The translations under genes and the position numbers were made by a program. Of a DNA stretch of 64,000 bases, positions 1 through 10,900 are shown one piece after another. This stretch comes from Streptomyces fodineus (lineage in GTDB: Bacteria; Actinomycetota; Actinomycetes; Streptomycetales; Streptomycetaceae): positions 1,054,001 to 1,118,000 of the forward strand of contig NZ_CP017248.1 in the NCBI RefSeq assembly GCF_001735805.1, given 5' to 3'. Each line of letters starts with the position of its first letter. Within the stretch, counting starts at the first letter, position 1. The notes below the pieces were generated by a model. The model was not told the DNA's origin. It worked only from the letters and a program-made list of their open reading frames with translations, and did not search any database.

Positions 1-3000
1 GCAGTCCCGGGACGTCCAGCCGGACCGGCACGATCACCGGCCGGTCCACGGTGAGGGCGGCGTCGAACAGGGCCAGTCCCTCCGCCGGGGTGAACGGCAC
101 GACTCCGGCCCGCCCCATCCGGTTGCGGTCGGCGTCGGTGATCCGGTCGCCCATGCCGCCGTTGTCCGTCCACAGGCCCCAGGCCAGCGAGGTGCCGGGC
201 AGGCCCGCGGCCCGGCGCTGCCGCGCCAGCCCGTCCAGGAAGGCGTTCGCGGCCGCGTAGCTCGCCGCGCCGGCGCTGCCCAGGACTCCGGCCAGGGAGG
301 AGAAGAGCACGAACGCGGAGAGGTCCAGGTCCCGGGTCAGCTCGTGCAGATGCAGCGCCCCGTCGGCCTTCGGTCGCAGTACGGTGTCCAGGCGCTCCGG
401 GGTCAGGGCGGTGACCACGCCGTCGTCCAGGGCCGCCGCCGCGTGCACGACGGCCACGAGCGGGTGCTCAGCCGGGACCGAGGCCAGCAGCTGCGCGAGG
501 GCGTCCCGGTCCGCGATGTCACAGGCGGCCACGTCGACGTGCGCGCCCAGCTCGCTGAGGGCGGCGACGAGTTCGCCGACGCCTTCGGCCGCGGGGCCGC
601 GGCGACTGGCCAGCAGCAGCCTCCGTACGCCGCGTTCGGCGACGAGGTGCCGCGCGAGCGACTGTCCGAGGCCGCCGGTCGCGCCGGTGAGCAGCACGGT
701 CCCCTCGGGGGCCCACGCGTGACCGGTGGGTTCCTCGGGCCGGGTGATCCGGGCGAGGCGCGGCACGTACAGCTTTCCGTCGCGCACCGCGGCCTGCGGC
801 TCGTCCAGAGCGGCGAGCGCCGCGGCCAGCGCCGGGGTGATGCCGCCGTTCGTGACCATGCCGCCGTTCGTGACCATGCCGCCGTTCGTGTCGATGCCGG
901 CGTTCGTGACCGAGTCGTCCGCGTCGACGAGCAGGAGCCGGTCCGGGTGCTCGGTCTGGGCGGACTTCACCAGACCGGAGACCGCGACGTGCGCGAGGTC
1001 CGGGGCCGTGCCGTCCAGTTCGACGGCTCCGCGCGTCAGCACCACGAGCCGCGCGTCGGAGAACCGCTCGTCGGCGACCCACTCCTGGACGACCGACAGC
1101 ACACCGGCCAGCAGCCCGCGCGTCGCCACGGCGGCATCGCCCTCGCTCGGGGCGCAGGGCAGCAGGACGTAAGCAGGCGTGGGCGCACCGCCGTCGACCG
1201 CTTTGCGGAGCGCGTCGATGCCGGAGTGGGAACCCTCGTTGCCGAGGACCGCCCACTCGGCTTCGGGAGCAGGGGCGGGGGCGGAGGCCGCGGTGTGCTC
1301 GACCCAGTCGACCTCGAACATCCAGTCCTGGTGCGCCACGCGCGAGGCCAGCACCTGCTGCGGGGACATCGTCCGCGTCCGGACGGACGCGATGGAGGCG
1401 ACGGGAGAGCCGTCGGCGTCGGACAGTTCGACCGCCACCGCGTCGTCGCCGGCGGGCCGGATGCGTATGCGTACGGCCCCGGACCCCGGAGTGTGCACGG
1501 ACATGCCGTTCCAGGCGTAGGGCATGAGCACCTCGCCGGGGTCTTCGGCGCGGTCCGGCGCCGCCATGCCGAGGGCAGCGTCCAGCAGTACGGGGTGCAG
1601 GCCGTAACGGTCCGCCCGGTCCCGCTCCGTGACGGGCAGGGCGGCCTCGGCGTACAGCTCGTCCCCGGCGCGCCAGGCGGCGCGCAGGCCCGGACGGCCC
1701 TCGACGTCCACGGGTTCGGCACCCGCCGGCGGCCAGATCATCATGTCGAACTCCGGCGCCGGAGCGTTCCGGGTGAGCTCTCCGGTGGCGTGACACACCC
1801 ACGGCTCGCGGGCGCCGCCCGCGGCGGGCAGGCTGAAGACGCGCACCGAGCGCCGGTCGGGGTCGTCGCCCGCACCGACCTGCACCTGGATACGGACCGC
1901 GCCCTGTTCGGCCAGCACCAGCGGGGCGTCCACGTCCAGCCGTTCCAGGTGCGGGAACCCGGCCTGCCGTCCCGCGGACAGGGCGAGCTCCACGAACGCC
2001 GCGACCGGGAGCACCGGCACGCCGCCGACCGTGTGTTCCGCGATCCAGGGCAGGCCGGCCGGGGACAGCCGGCCGGTGAACAGCACGTCCTGCGCCCCGG
2101 CGGCCTCCACGACCGCGCCGAGCAGGGCGTGGCCAATCGAGTCCAGGCCCGCCGAGGAGACGTCGAGCGCGGCCGTGCCTTCGAGCCAGTAACGCTCGCG
2201 CTGGAAGGCGTACGTGGGCAGGTCGACACGCTGGGCGCCGGGGAACAGCACCCGCCAGTCCGGCGAGACACCGTACGTGTGCAACTGCCCGAGGGCGAGA
2301 GTGAGCGCCTGGGGTTCGGGGCGGCCGGTACGCAGAGCGGGAACGGTGACGATGTCCGCGTCGTCGTCGAGGCAGCCCTGGACGAGGGCGCTCAGCACGT
2401 CGCCGGGGCCGATCTCCACGAACGTGGTCACACCCAGCTCGTGCAGGGTCCGCACGCCGTCGGCGAAACGGACCGCCTCGCGGACGTGCCGCACCCAGTA
2501 GTCGGGGGTGTAGGGCCCGGCCAGCCGACCGGTGAGGTTCGAAACGACGGGAATCCGCGGCTCGTTGAACGACAGACCGCGGACGGCTTCCGCGAACTCC
2601 TCCAGCATCGGATCCATCAACGGCGAATGGAACGCGTGACTTACCTTCAACTTGCTTGTCTTACGGCCCTGTTGAGCGAAGACCTCGGCGATCTCCAGTA
2701 CGGCACCCTCGGCGCCGGAAACCACAACCGACTCAGGGCCGTTGACCGCCGCGATGCCGACACGGTCGCTCAGGTGCGGCAGCACCTCGTCCTCGGTCGC
2801 CTGGACCGCGACCATGGCGCCGCCCGTGGGCAGGGCCTGCATCAGCGCGGCACGCGCCGACACCAGCTTCGCCGCATCCTCCAGGGACAGCACACCCGCG
2901 ACATGAGCGGCCGCGATCTCGCCCACGGAGTGACCGGCCACGTAGTCCGGCCGGATGCCCCACGACTCCAGCAGCCGGAACAGCGCCACCTCGACCGCGA

Positions 3001-4894
3001 ACAGCGCCGGCTGCGTCGACCCCGTCTGATGAAGCGTTTCCGCATCGACGTCGACCGGGGTGTCCACATGCGCGCACACCTCGTCATAGGCCGCGGCGAA
3101 CACCGGGTACGCCGCGTACAGCTCGCGACCCATGCCCAGCCGCTGTGAACCCTGACCCGAGAACAGGAACCCGACCTTGCCCCGGTCGGCCCCGGCGCGC
3201 CCCGTCACCACCTGTGCCGCGGGCTCGCCCGCTGCGAGGGCGGTCAGGCCCGCGCGCAGCTCTTCCCCGTCGGCGCCGACGACCGCCGCCCGGTGCTCCA
3301 GCGCCGAGCGGGTGGCCGCCAGCGAGAACCCGACGTCGGCCGGTGACGCGGCGGCGAGGTCCACGGATGACAGCAGTCGTCGTGCCTGCTCCCGCAGCGC
3401 CTGACCGGTCTTCGCGGAGAGTACCCACGGCACCACCGTGGTCCGGGGCCTTACCGACTCCTCGGCCGCGCCCGCGCCTTCAGTCGTGTCGTCGGCCGCG
3501 TCCTCGGCCTGAGGTTCGGGCGCCTGCTCGAGGATGATGTGCGCATTGGTGCCGCTGATCCCGAACGACGAGATCCCGGCCCGGCGAGGGTGGTCCGTCT
3601 CCGGCCACTCCACGGCCTCGGTCAGCAGCTCGACCGAGCCGGCCGACCAGTCGACCTGCGGGGTCGGCCGGTCCACGTGAAGTGTCTTCGGCAGCACCCC
3701 GTGCCGCATCGCCAGCACCATCTTCATCACGCCGGCGACGCCCGCCGCGGCCTGCGTGTGACCGAGGTTGGACTTCAACGAGCCGAGCAGGAGGGGCCGT
3801 TCGCGCTCCTGGCCATAGGTCGCCAGCAGCGCCTGCGCCTCGATCGGGTCGCCGAGGTTCGTGCCCGTGCCGTGTGCCTCGACGGCGTCGACCTCCTCGG
3901 CGGACAGCCCGGCGCCGGCCAGCGCTTCGAGGATCACGCGCTGCTGCGAGGGGCCGTTGGGCGCGGTCAGGCCGTTGGACGCGCCATCCTGGTTGACGGC
4001 GCTGCTCCGGACGACCGCGAGCACCTGGTGGCCGAGCCGGCGGGCGTCCCGCAGCCGCTCCACGAGCAGCAGGCCGGCGCCTTCGGACCAGGACGCGCCG
4101 TCCGCCGCCGCCGCGAAGGACTTGCATCGGCCGTCGGGGGCGAGTCCGCGCTGGCGGCTGAACTCGACGAAGGCGCTCGGGCCCGCCATGACCGTCACGC
4201 CGCCGGCGAGCGCCATGGAGCACTCGCCCCTCCGCAGCGCCTGCACGGCGAGGTGCAGGGCGACGAGCGAGGAGGAGCAGGCGGTGTCGACGGTGACCGC
4301 GGGGCCCTCGAAGCCGAAGGTGTAGGCGATGCGCCCGGAGGCGACGCTGCCGGAGTTGCCGGTGCTCATGAGCCCCTCGACCCCTTCGGGGAGGACGCCG
4401 GGCGTGAAGCCGTAGTCGTGGTACATCAGGCCGGCGAAGACGCCGGTGCGGCTGCCCTCGAGGGCGGCGGGGTCGATGCCCGCATGCTCGAAGGCCTCCC
4501 ATGCGGTCTCCAGCAGCAGCCGCTGCTGCGGGTCCATGGCCAGCGCCTCGCGCGGCGAGATCCCGAAGAAGTCCGCGTCGAAGTCCGCCGCGTCGCGGAG
4601 GAAGCCGCCCTGCCGGGTGTAGACCTTGCCGGGCTGCTCGGGGTCGGGGTCGTAGAGCGCGTCGACGTCCCAGCCGCGGTCCTCGGGGAACCGCGCGATG
4701 GCGTCCTCGCCCTCGGCCAGCAGCCGCCACAGCTCCTCGGGGGATCCGACGCCGCCGGGGAACCGGCAGCTCATGCCCACGATGGCGATCGGCTCCTGGT
4801 CGCGGGCCTCCAGCTCGCGCACGCGCCGCCGGGCCTGGCGCAGGTCGGTGGTGGCCCGCTTGAGGTAATCCCGGAGCCTGTCTTCGTTCGTCAT
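1..4894 (-). CDS. Type I PKS C, module 7 (KS-AT-DH0-KR...), truncated by window edge
   Basis: Modular polyketide synthase subunit. It starts at ATG 4894 with an AAGGGGG-type ribosome binding site upstream and is still open at base 1, so its ACP and any later modules lie outside. The N-terminus (residues 1-33, starting [11 protein letters not shown]) is a coiled-coil docking helix that should pair with the C-terminus of PKS B, which ends 32 bases upstream. Domains: KS with Cys206 in a TACSSS motif; AT with Ser656 in GHSVGE and a later HAFH motif (malonyl-CoA type); a DH that keeps His954 ([10 protein letters not shown]) but lacks the YGP segment and has Gly1109 where His/Gln is expected after Asp1105; and a B-type KR (LDD motif, Tyr1546). 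It should add malonate and leave a hydroxyl. A short 18-bp repeat inserts VTNGGM units in the KR structural part. The product assignment is inferred. Confidence 0.95.
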   Translation of the reverse strand, partial: MTNEDRLRDYLKRATTDLRQARRRVRELEARDQEPIAIVGMSCRFPGGVGSPEELWRLLAEGEDAIARFPEDRGWDVDALYDPDPEQPGKVYTRQGGFLRDAADFDADFFGISPREALAMDPQQRLLLETAWEAFEHAGIDPAALEGSRTGVFAGLMYHDYGFTPGVLPEGVEGLMSTGNSGSVASGRIAYTFGFEGPAVTVDTACSSSLVALHLAVQALRRGECSMALAGGVTVMAGPSAFVEFSRQRGLAPDGRCKSFAAAADGASWSEGAGLLLVERLRDARRLGHQVLAVVRSSAVNQDGASNGLTAPNGPSQQRVILEALAGAGLSAEEVDAVEAHGTGTNLGDPIEAQALLATYGQERERPLLLGSLKSNLGHTQAAAGVAGVMKMVLAMRHGVLPKTLHVDRPTPQVDWSAGSVELLTEAVEWPETDHPRRAGISSFGISGTNAHIILEQAPEPQAEDAADDTTEGAGAAEESVRPRTTVVPWVLSAKTGQALREQARRLLSSVDLAAASPADVGFSLAATRSALEHRAAVVGADGEELRAGLTALAAGEPAAQVVTGRAGADRGKVGFLFSGQGSQRLGMGRELYAAYPVFAAAYDEVCAHVDTPVDVDAETLHQTGSTQPALFAVEVALFRLLESWGIRPDYVAGHSVGEIAAAHVAGVLSLEDAAKLVSARAALMQALPTGGAMVAVQATEDEVLPHLSDRVGIAAVNGPESVVVSGAEGAVLEIAEVFAQQGRKTSKLKVSHAFHSPLMDPMLEEFAEAVRGLSFNEPRIPVVSNLTGRLAGPYTPDYWVRHVREAVRFADGVRTLHELGVTTFVEIGPGDVLSALVQGCLDDDADIVTVPALRTGRPEPQALTLALGQLHTYGVSPDWRVLFPGAQRVDLPTYAFQRERYWLEGTAALDVSSAGLDSIGHALLGAVVEAAGAQDVLFTGRLSPAGLPWIAEHTVGGVPVLPVAAFVELALSAGRQAGFPHLERLDVDAPLVLAEQGAVRIQVQVGAGDDPDRRSVRVFSLPAAGGAREPWVCHATGELTRNAPAPEFDMMIWPPAGAEPVDVEGRPGLRAAWRAGDELYAEAALPVTERDRADRYGLHPVLLDAALGMAAPDRAEDPGEVLMPYAWNGMSVHTPGSGAVRIRIRPAGDDAVAVELSDADGSPVASIASVRTRTMSPQQVLASRVAHQDWMFEVDWVEHTAASAPAPAPEAEWAVLGNEGSHSGIDALRKAVDGGAPTPAYVLLPCAPSEGDAAVATRGLLAGVLSVVQEWVADERFSDARLVVLTRGAVELDGTAPDLAHVAVSGLVKSAQTEHPDRLLLVDADDSVTNAGIDTNGGMVTNGGMVTNGGITPALAAALAALDEPQAAVRDGKLYVPRLARITRPEEPTGHAWAPEGTVLLTGATGGLGQSLARHLVAERGVRRLLLASRRGPAAEGVGELVAALSELGAHVDVAACDIADRDALAQLLASVPAEHPLVAVVHAAAALDDGVVTALTPERLDTVLRPKADGALHLHELTRDLDLSAFVLFSSLAGVLGSAGAASYAAANAFLDGLARQRRAAGLPGTSLAWGLWTDNGGMGDRITDADRNRMGRAGVVPFTPAEGLALFDAALTVDRPVIVPVRLDVPGL
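842..912. repeat. 18-bp tandem repeat in KR7
   Basis: The unit gccgccgttcgtgaccat occurs from 842 in two near-perfect copies followed by two partial, diverged copies. It encodes TNGGMV-type units in the structural half of KR7. The length stays in frame. Confidence 0.85.
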
Positions 4895-4926
4895 CGGTGT
4901 TGCCCGCCCCCTTTGGCCTGCGCAGT

Positions 4927-7900
4927 TCAGGAGATGCCGAGTTCGTCGTCGAGGAGGTCGTACAGTTCCTCGTCGCTCGCCGAGCTGAGGTCGTCTTCGT
5001 CCTCGGCTCCGCCGGCGCCTCCCGGATCGGCCGGCTCGTTCCCGTTCCAGCGGGCGAGCAGCGCCTGGAGACGCATGTTGATCCTGGTTCGGGTGACGTT
5101 GTCGACGCCGTCCGTTCCGGCGCCGTCGAGGGCGGCGGCGAGGCGGTCGAGCTCGTCGAAGACCGGCTCGGCCTGGGCCGTACCACCGGGGAGGTCCTTC
5201 AGCACCCGCCGCGCGAGAACCGCGGGCGTCGGGTGGTCGAAGACCAGCGTCGCGGGCAGCCGCAGGCCGGTGGCCTGGTTCATCCGGTTGCGGAGCTCCA
5301 CCGCGGTCAGCGAGTCGAAGCCCAGGTCCCCGAAGGCCTGGTCGGGCTGGACGGCCTTGGCCGAGCCGTGTCCGAGGACGGCGGCGACCTCGGACCGGAC
5401 GAGGTCCAGCACGGCCTCTTCGCGCTCACCCTCGGGCAGGCCCGCGATCCGCTGTGCCAGCGGCACGGAAGCCGCCCGGTCCGTACGCCGCGGCCGGCCG
5501 CCGACGAGCGGCCTGAGCAGCGGCGGCACCGGGGCGGTCGCGTTGCGCAGGGCGGCGAGGTCCAGCCGTGCCGCCACCACCAGGGGCTCCTGCAACGCGA
5601 GCGCGGCGTCGAGGAGTTCGAGGCCGTCCTCGTCGGACAGCGGCAGCACGCCGCCGCGGGCGAGGCGGGTCCGGTCGGCGCCGCCGAGGCCCTCGGTCAT
5701 GGTGCCGGTGCGCTGCCACAGGCCCCACGGCAGCGACACCGCGGGCAGCCCCTGGGCCCGGCGGCGCCCGGCGAAGGCGTCCAGGAAGGCGTTGGCCGCG
5801 GCGTAGTTGGCCTGGCCGGGAGTGCCGAGCGTACCCGCGAGCGAGGAGAAGAGGACGAACGCCGACACGTCGCCCGCCAGCTCGTGCAGGTTCAGCACCG
5901 CGTCGACCTTGGGGCGCAGCACCGTCTCCAGGCGCTCCGGCGTGAGCGAACCGATCACGCCGTCGTCGAGGACGCCGGCCGTGTGCACCACGGCCGTCAC
6001 CGGTGTGCCGGACAGCACCTCGGCGAGGGCGTCCCGGTCGGCAACATCACAGGCGGCCCAGAGCACGTCGGCACCCGCGGCGGCCAGTTCCGCCCGGAGC
6101 TCCGCCGCGCCCTCGGCGTCCGCGCCGTGCCGGCTCATCAGCAGCAGGCTGCGCACGCCGTGTTCGGCGACCAGGTGCCGGGCGACGAGTCCGCCCAGGG
6201 CGCCGGACGCGCCGGTCAGGAGCACCGTGCCGGTCCCGAAGTCCGGGGTGGCCTGCGGGGTGTCGGCGGCGGCCCTGGCGAGCCGGGGCAGCAGGAGCGC
6301 GTCGCCGCGCAGCGCCGCCTGCGGTTCCTCGGAGGCGACGAGCCGGGGGACGGCCGTCGCCGCGACCTGCTCCACGTCGGCGTTCTGTTCGGTGTCGAGG
6401 AGGACGATGCGGTCGGGGTTCTCCGACTGCGCCGACCGGACCAGGCCCCACACGGCCGCCTGCACCGGGTCGCCCGCCGCGAGGTCGTCCCCGGCGGCGA
6501 CCGCGCCCCGGGTCACCAGCACCAGCCGGGCGGCCCGGTCCTCGGCCAGCCACCACCGCACCAGCGCGAGCACCTCGGCGAGGACTTCCCGGACCCGTCC
6601 GGCGTCGGTGCCCGACCCGGCCGGACAGGGAACGGCGACGGCGTCCACGTCCGCCCCGGTCTCCACCGCGGGGGCGGCGAGGAGGGCGGCGATGTCGTCG
6701 TAGGCCCGTACGGCCGGGGCGTGCGCGCCGGCCGGGGCGGCGAGCGGTGCCCACTCCACGGTGAACAGGGAGTCCCGGGAGCTCGTGCGCAGTTGCTCGG
6801 CCGACACCGGGCGCAGCGTCAGCGACTCCACCGACACGACGGGACGGCCCGTGCCGTCGGCGGCCTCCAGCCGTACCGTGTCCCCGCCGGCCTGGGAGAG
6901 CCGTACCCGCAGGCCGGCCGCTCCGGTTCCGTGCAGCGTGACTCGGGACCACGCGAAGGGCAGCAGGGGCCCGTCGGCGGCCGGTACGAGACCGCCCGCG
7001 CCCAGCGCATGCAGCGCGGAGTCGAGCAGGGCCGGATGCACGCCGAACGCGTCCGCGTCCGCCTGCGCCTCGTCGGTGACGGCGAGTTCGGCGTAGACCG
7101 CGTCGTGGCCGCGCCAGGCGGCACGCAGCCCCTGGAAGAGCGGGCCGTAGCTCAGGCCGAGGTCCGCCAGGCGGTCGTAGAAGCCGTCCAGGTCCACCGG
7201 CCGGGCGTCGGCCGGGGGCCAGCTGCTCAGGTCGGTGCCCACGGGGGCCCCGCCGGTGGCGAGGGCGCCGGTGGCGTTGCGGATCCAGGAGCCGTCCCCG
7301 GCTCGCGAGTGCACGCTCAGCGGGCGGCGGCCGGAGTCGTCCTGGGGGCCCACGAGGACCTGGAGCGCGACGCCGCCCTGCTCGGGAAGCACCAGCGGTG
7401 CCTGCAGGGTGAGCTCCTCGACCAGGTCGCAGCCGGTCTCGGCCGCGGCGTGGGCGGCCAGTTCCACGAAGGCCGTGCCCGGCAGCAGCACCGTGCCCAG
7501 CACCGCGTGGTCGGCCAGCCAGGGCTGGGCCCGCAGGGACAGCAGCCCGGTCAGCAGGTGGCCGCCGGCGTCCGGCAGCTCCACCGCCGCGCCCAGGAAC
7601 GGGTGGTCGGCGGCGTCCAGTCCGGCCGCTCGTACGTCACCGGCCGCAGCGCCCGCCTGAAGCCAGTACCGCTCGTGCTGGAAGGCGTAGGTCGGCAGGT
7701 CGACGCGGCGCGCACCCGGCAGGACGGCGTCCCAGTCGATGTCTACGCCGTGCACGTGGGCCTGGGCCAGGGACAGCATCAGCCGGTGCCGTCCGCCGTC
7801 GCGGCGGCGCAGCGTCGGTACGACCGCGGCCTCGGCCTCGGCGGCCTCGATGGCGTCCTCGATGCCCGCCAACTGGACGGGGTGGGGGCTGACTTCGACG

Positions 7901-10900
7901 AACACGTCGTGCCCGTCGGCCAGCGCGGCCCGGATCGCGTCGTGGAACCGCACCGTCTGCCGCATGTTGCGGTACCAGTAGCCGGAGCCGAGCTCGTCCG
8001 CGTCCAGCTTCCCGCCGGTCACCGTGGAGTAGAAGGTCACGGACCCGGGGAGCGGGCTGATGCCGGCGAACCCCTCGCTCGCCTGCGCTTCGACGCGTTC
8101 GATCTGCGGTGAGTGCGCGGCGTAGTCGACGGCGACCCTGCGGGCCTGGATGCCCTCCCGTTTGCAGTGCGCGAGGAGTTCGTCCAGGGCGTCGGTGTCC
8201 CCGGAGACCACGACGGTCCCGGGCCCGTTCACGGCACCGATGCCGAGGCGGCCGGCCCACCGGCCGGTCAGTTCCCGCGCCTCCTCGTCCGGGAGCGTCA
8301 CCGAGGCCATACCGCCGCGGCCCTGGAGTTCGCGCACCGCGAGGCTGCGCTGCGCCACGATGCGCGCCCCGTCCTCCAGACGGACCGCTCCGGCGATCAC
8401 CGCCGCGGAGACCTCGCCCTGGGAGTGCCCGACGACCGCGTCGGGGGTCACTCCGAAGGAGCGCCACACCTCGGCGAGGGCGACTGTCATCGCCCAGAGC
8501 ACGGGCTGCAGCACGTCGACCCGGTCCTGCTCGACATCGGACGTGCCCCGCAGCACCCCGGTCAGCGACCAGTCCACGTGCGGCGCGAGGGCGCGCTCGC
8601 AGGCGTCGATCCGGTCGCGGAAGACCGGGGAGGTCTCCAGCAGTTCGGCGGCCATGCCCACCCACTGCGACCCCTGCCCGGGGAAGACGAAGACGGTCTT
8701 GCCGCCGGTGCGTGCGGTGCCGGTCACCACGCCGGGCGGCGTGGCGCCGCCGGCGACACCGGCCAGTTGCCGCCGGAACTCCTCGGGGGTCTTGGCGACC
8801 ACCACGGCGCGGTGTTCGAAGGCCGCCCTGGTCGTGGCCAGCGAGTACGCCGCGTCGGCCACCAGGACCGCCCCGCCGTCGTTGCCACTGACCTTGTCGT
8901 CCAGAAAGGACACGAGGCGGGCGGCCTGCGCCCGCAGCGCCGCTTCGGTCCGGCCGGAGAGCACCCACGGCACGGCCGCTGCGGAGTCGGACGCCGGCGG
9001 CGGCTCCTCGGTCGCGGGGGCCTGCTCGATGATCGTGTGCGCGTTGGTGCCGCTGACGCCGAAGGACGACACCGCGGCCCGGCGCGGGCGGTCCGACCCG
9101 GGCCAGTCGACGGCCTCGGTCAGCAGCCGGACGTCTCCGGCCGACCAGTCGACGTGCGGTGTCGGTTCGTCGACGTGCAGGGTCCGCGGGAGCACTCCGT
9201 GGCGCATGGCCATGACCATCTTGATCACGCCGGCGACGCCCGCGGCGGCCTGCGTGTGGCCGATGTTGGACTTCAGCGAGCCCAGCCACAGCGGCTTGTC
9301 GTCGGAACGGCCATGCCCGTACGTCGCCAGGAGCGCCTGCGCCTCGATCGGGTCGCCGAGCCGCGTGCCCGTGCCGTGCGCCTCGACGGCGTCCACGTCG
9401 GCCGGCGCGAGCCCGGCGGACGCCAGCGCCTGCCGGATCACCCGCTGCTGCGCCGGACCGTTCGGTGCGGTCAAACCGTTCGACGCACCGTCCTGGTTCA
9501 CCGCGCTGCCCCGCACAACGGCCAGCACGCGGTGGCCGTTGCGCTCGGCGTCGCTGAGCCGCTCCACCAACAGCAGGCCGACGCCTTCGCCCCAGCCCGT
9601 GCCGTCGGCACCGGCCGCGAACGCCTTGCACCGGCCGTCCGGCGACAGCCCGCGCTGCCGGCTGAACTCCACGAAGACCGTCGGGCTTGCCATGACCGTG
9701 ACGCCGCCGGCCAGCGCCATCGTGCACTCGCCGCCCCGCAGGGCCTGAACGGCCAGATGCAGGGCGACGAGCGACGAGGAGCAGGCCGTGTCGACCGTGA
9801 CGGCAGGGCCCTCCAGGCCGAAGGTGTAGGACACGCGCCCGGAGGCGACGCTGCCGGAGCCTCCGGTGGTGAGCAAACCCTCGACGCCCTCGGGCAGTTC
9901 GCGCGAGCCCTGGCCGTAGTCGTGGTACATCAGACCGGTGAAGACGCCGGTACGGCTGCCCCGGAGCGTCGCCGGATCGATCCCGGCGTGTTCGAACGCC
10001 TCCCAGGACGCCTCCAGCAGCAGCCGCTGCTGCGGGTCCATCGCCAGCGCCTCACGCGGCGAGATCCCGAAGAAGGCCGGGTCGAACTCGGCCGCCTCGT
10101 GCAGGAAGCCGCCGTCGCGCGCGTAGGTCTTGCCGAGGCGCTCGGGGTCGGGGTCGTAGAGCCCGTCGACGTCCCAGCCGCGGTTGTCCGGGAACCGGGA
10201 GATGCCGTCCCGGCCGGAGGCCACCAGCCGCCACAGGTCCTCCGGCGAGCGCACCCCGCCCGGGAGGCGGCAGCTCATGCCGACGATGGCGATCGGCTCG
10301 TCGGCGGCGGCCGCGGTCCGCCGCGCCGCGGGCCTGGCCGTGGCGGCCGCGGCCGGGGCCGCGCCGAGGAGCTCGGTGCCGATGTGCCGGGCGAGGGCGG
10401 TGGGGGTGGGGTGGTCGAAGACGGAGGTGGCGGGCAGGCGCAGGCCGGTGGCGGCCGACAGCCGGTTGCGCAGCTCCACGGCCGTCAGCGAGTCGAAGCC
10501 CAGGTCCTGGAAGGCGTGCGCGGGCTGGACGGCCCGGGGCGAGGAGTGCCCGAGCACGGCGGCGGCCTCGGCCCGGACCAGGTCCAGCAGGGCCTCCTCG
10601 CGCTCGTCGCCGGACAGTACGGCGAGGCGTTCGGCCAGGGATCCGGTGGCGGCGCGCTGGGCGGTGCCGCGCGTGGAGACCCGGATGAGTCCGCGCAGCA
10701 GCGCCGGTACGGCACTTGCGGCTCGGCTCCGCAGGGCGGCGGTGTCGAGGCGGACCGGTACGAGCACGGGCTCGTCCGAGGCGAGCGCCGCGTCGAACAA
10801 CCGCAGGCCGTCCTCGGTGGACAGCGGCAGGACGCCGGAGCGCGCCATCCGCGACCTGCCCGCCCCGTCGAGGGCGTCGGCCATGGTGCCCTCCTGCCCC

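Noticed and set aside
842..912. A CRISPR-like array
   Set aside because: The direct repeats are contiguous, without spacers, and lie in frame inside a KR domain. No CRISPR array was seen anywhere in the window.
4897..8112. Long open frames on the plus strand opposite the PKS genes (here and at 12439-16110, 18017-23407, 27767-34972 and others)
   Set aside because: They are the usual GC-rich shadows of minus-strand codons, lack family motifs, and mirror repeated PKS modules. The minus strand carries full catalytic motifs.
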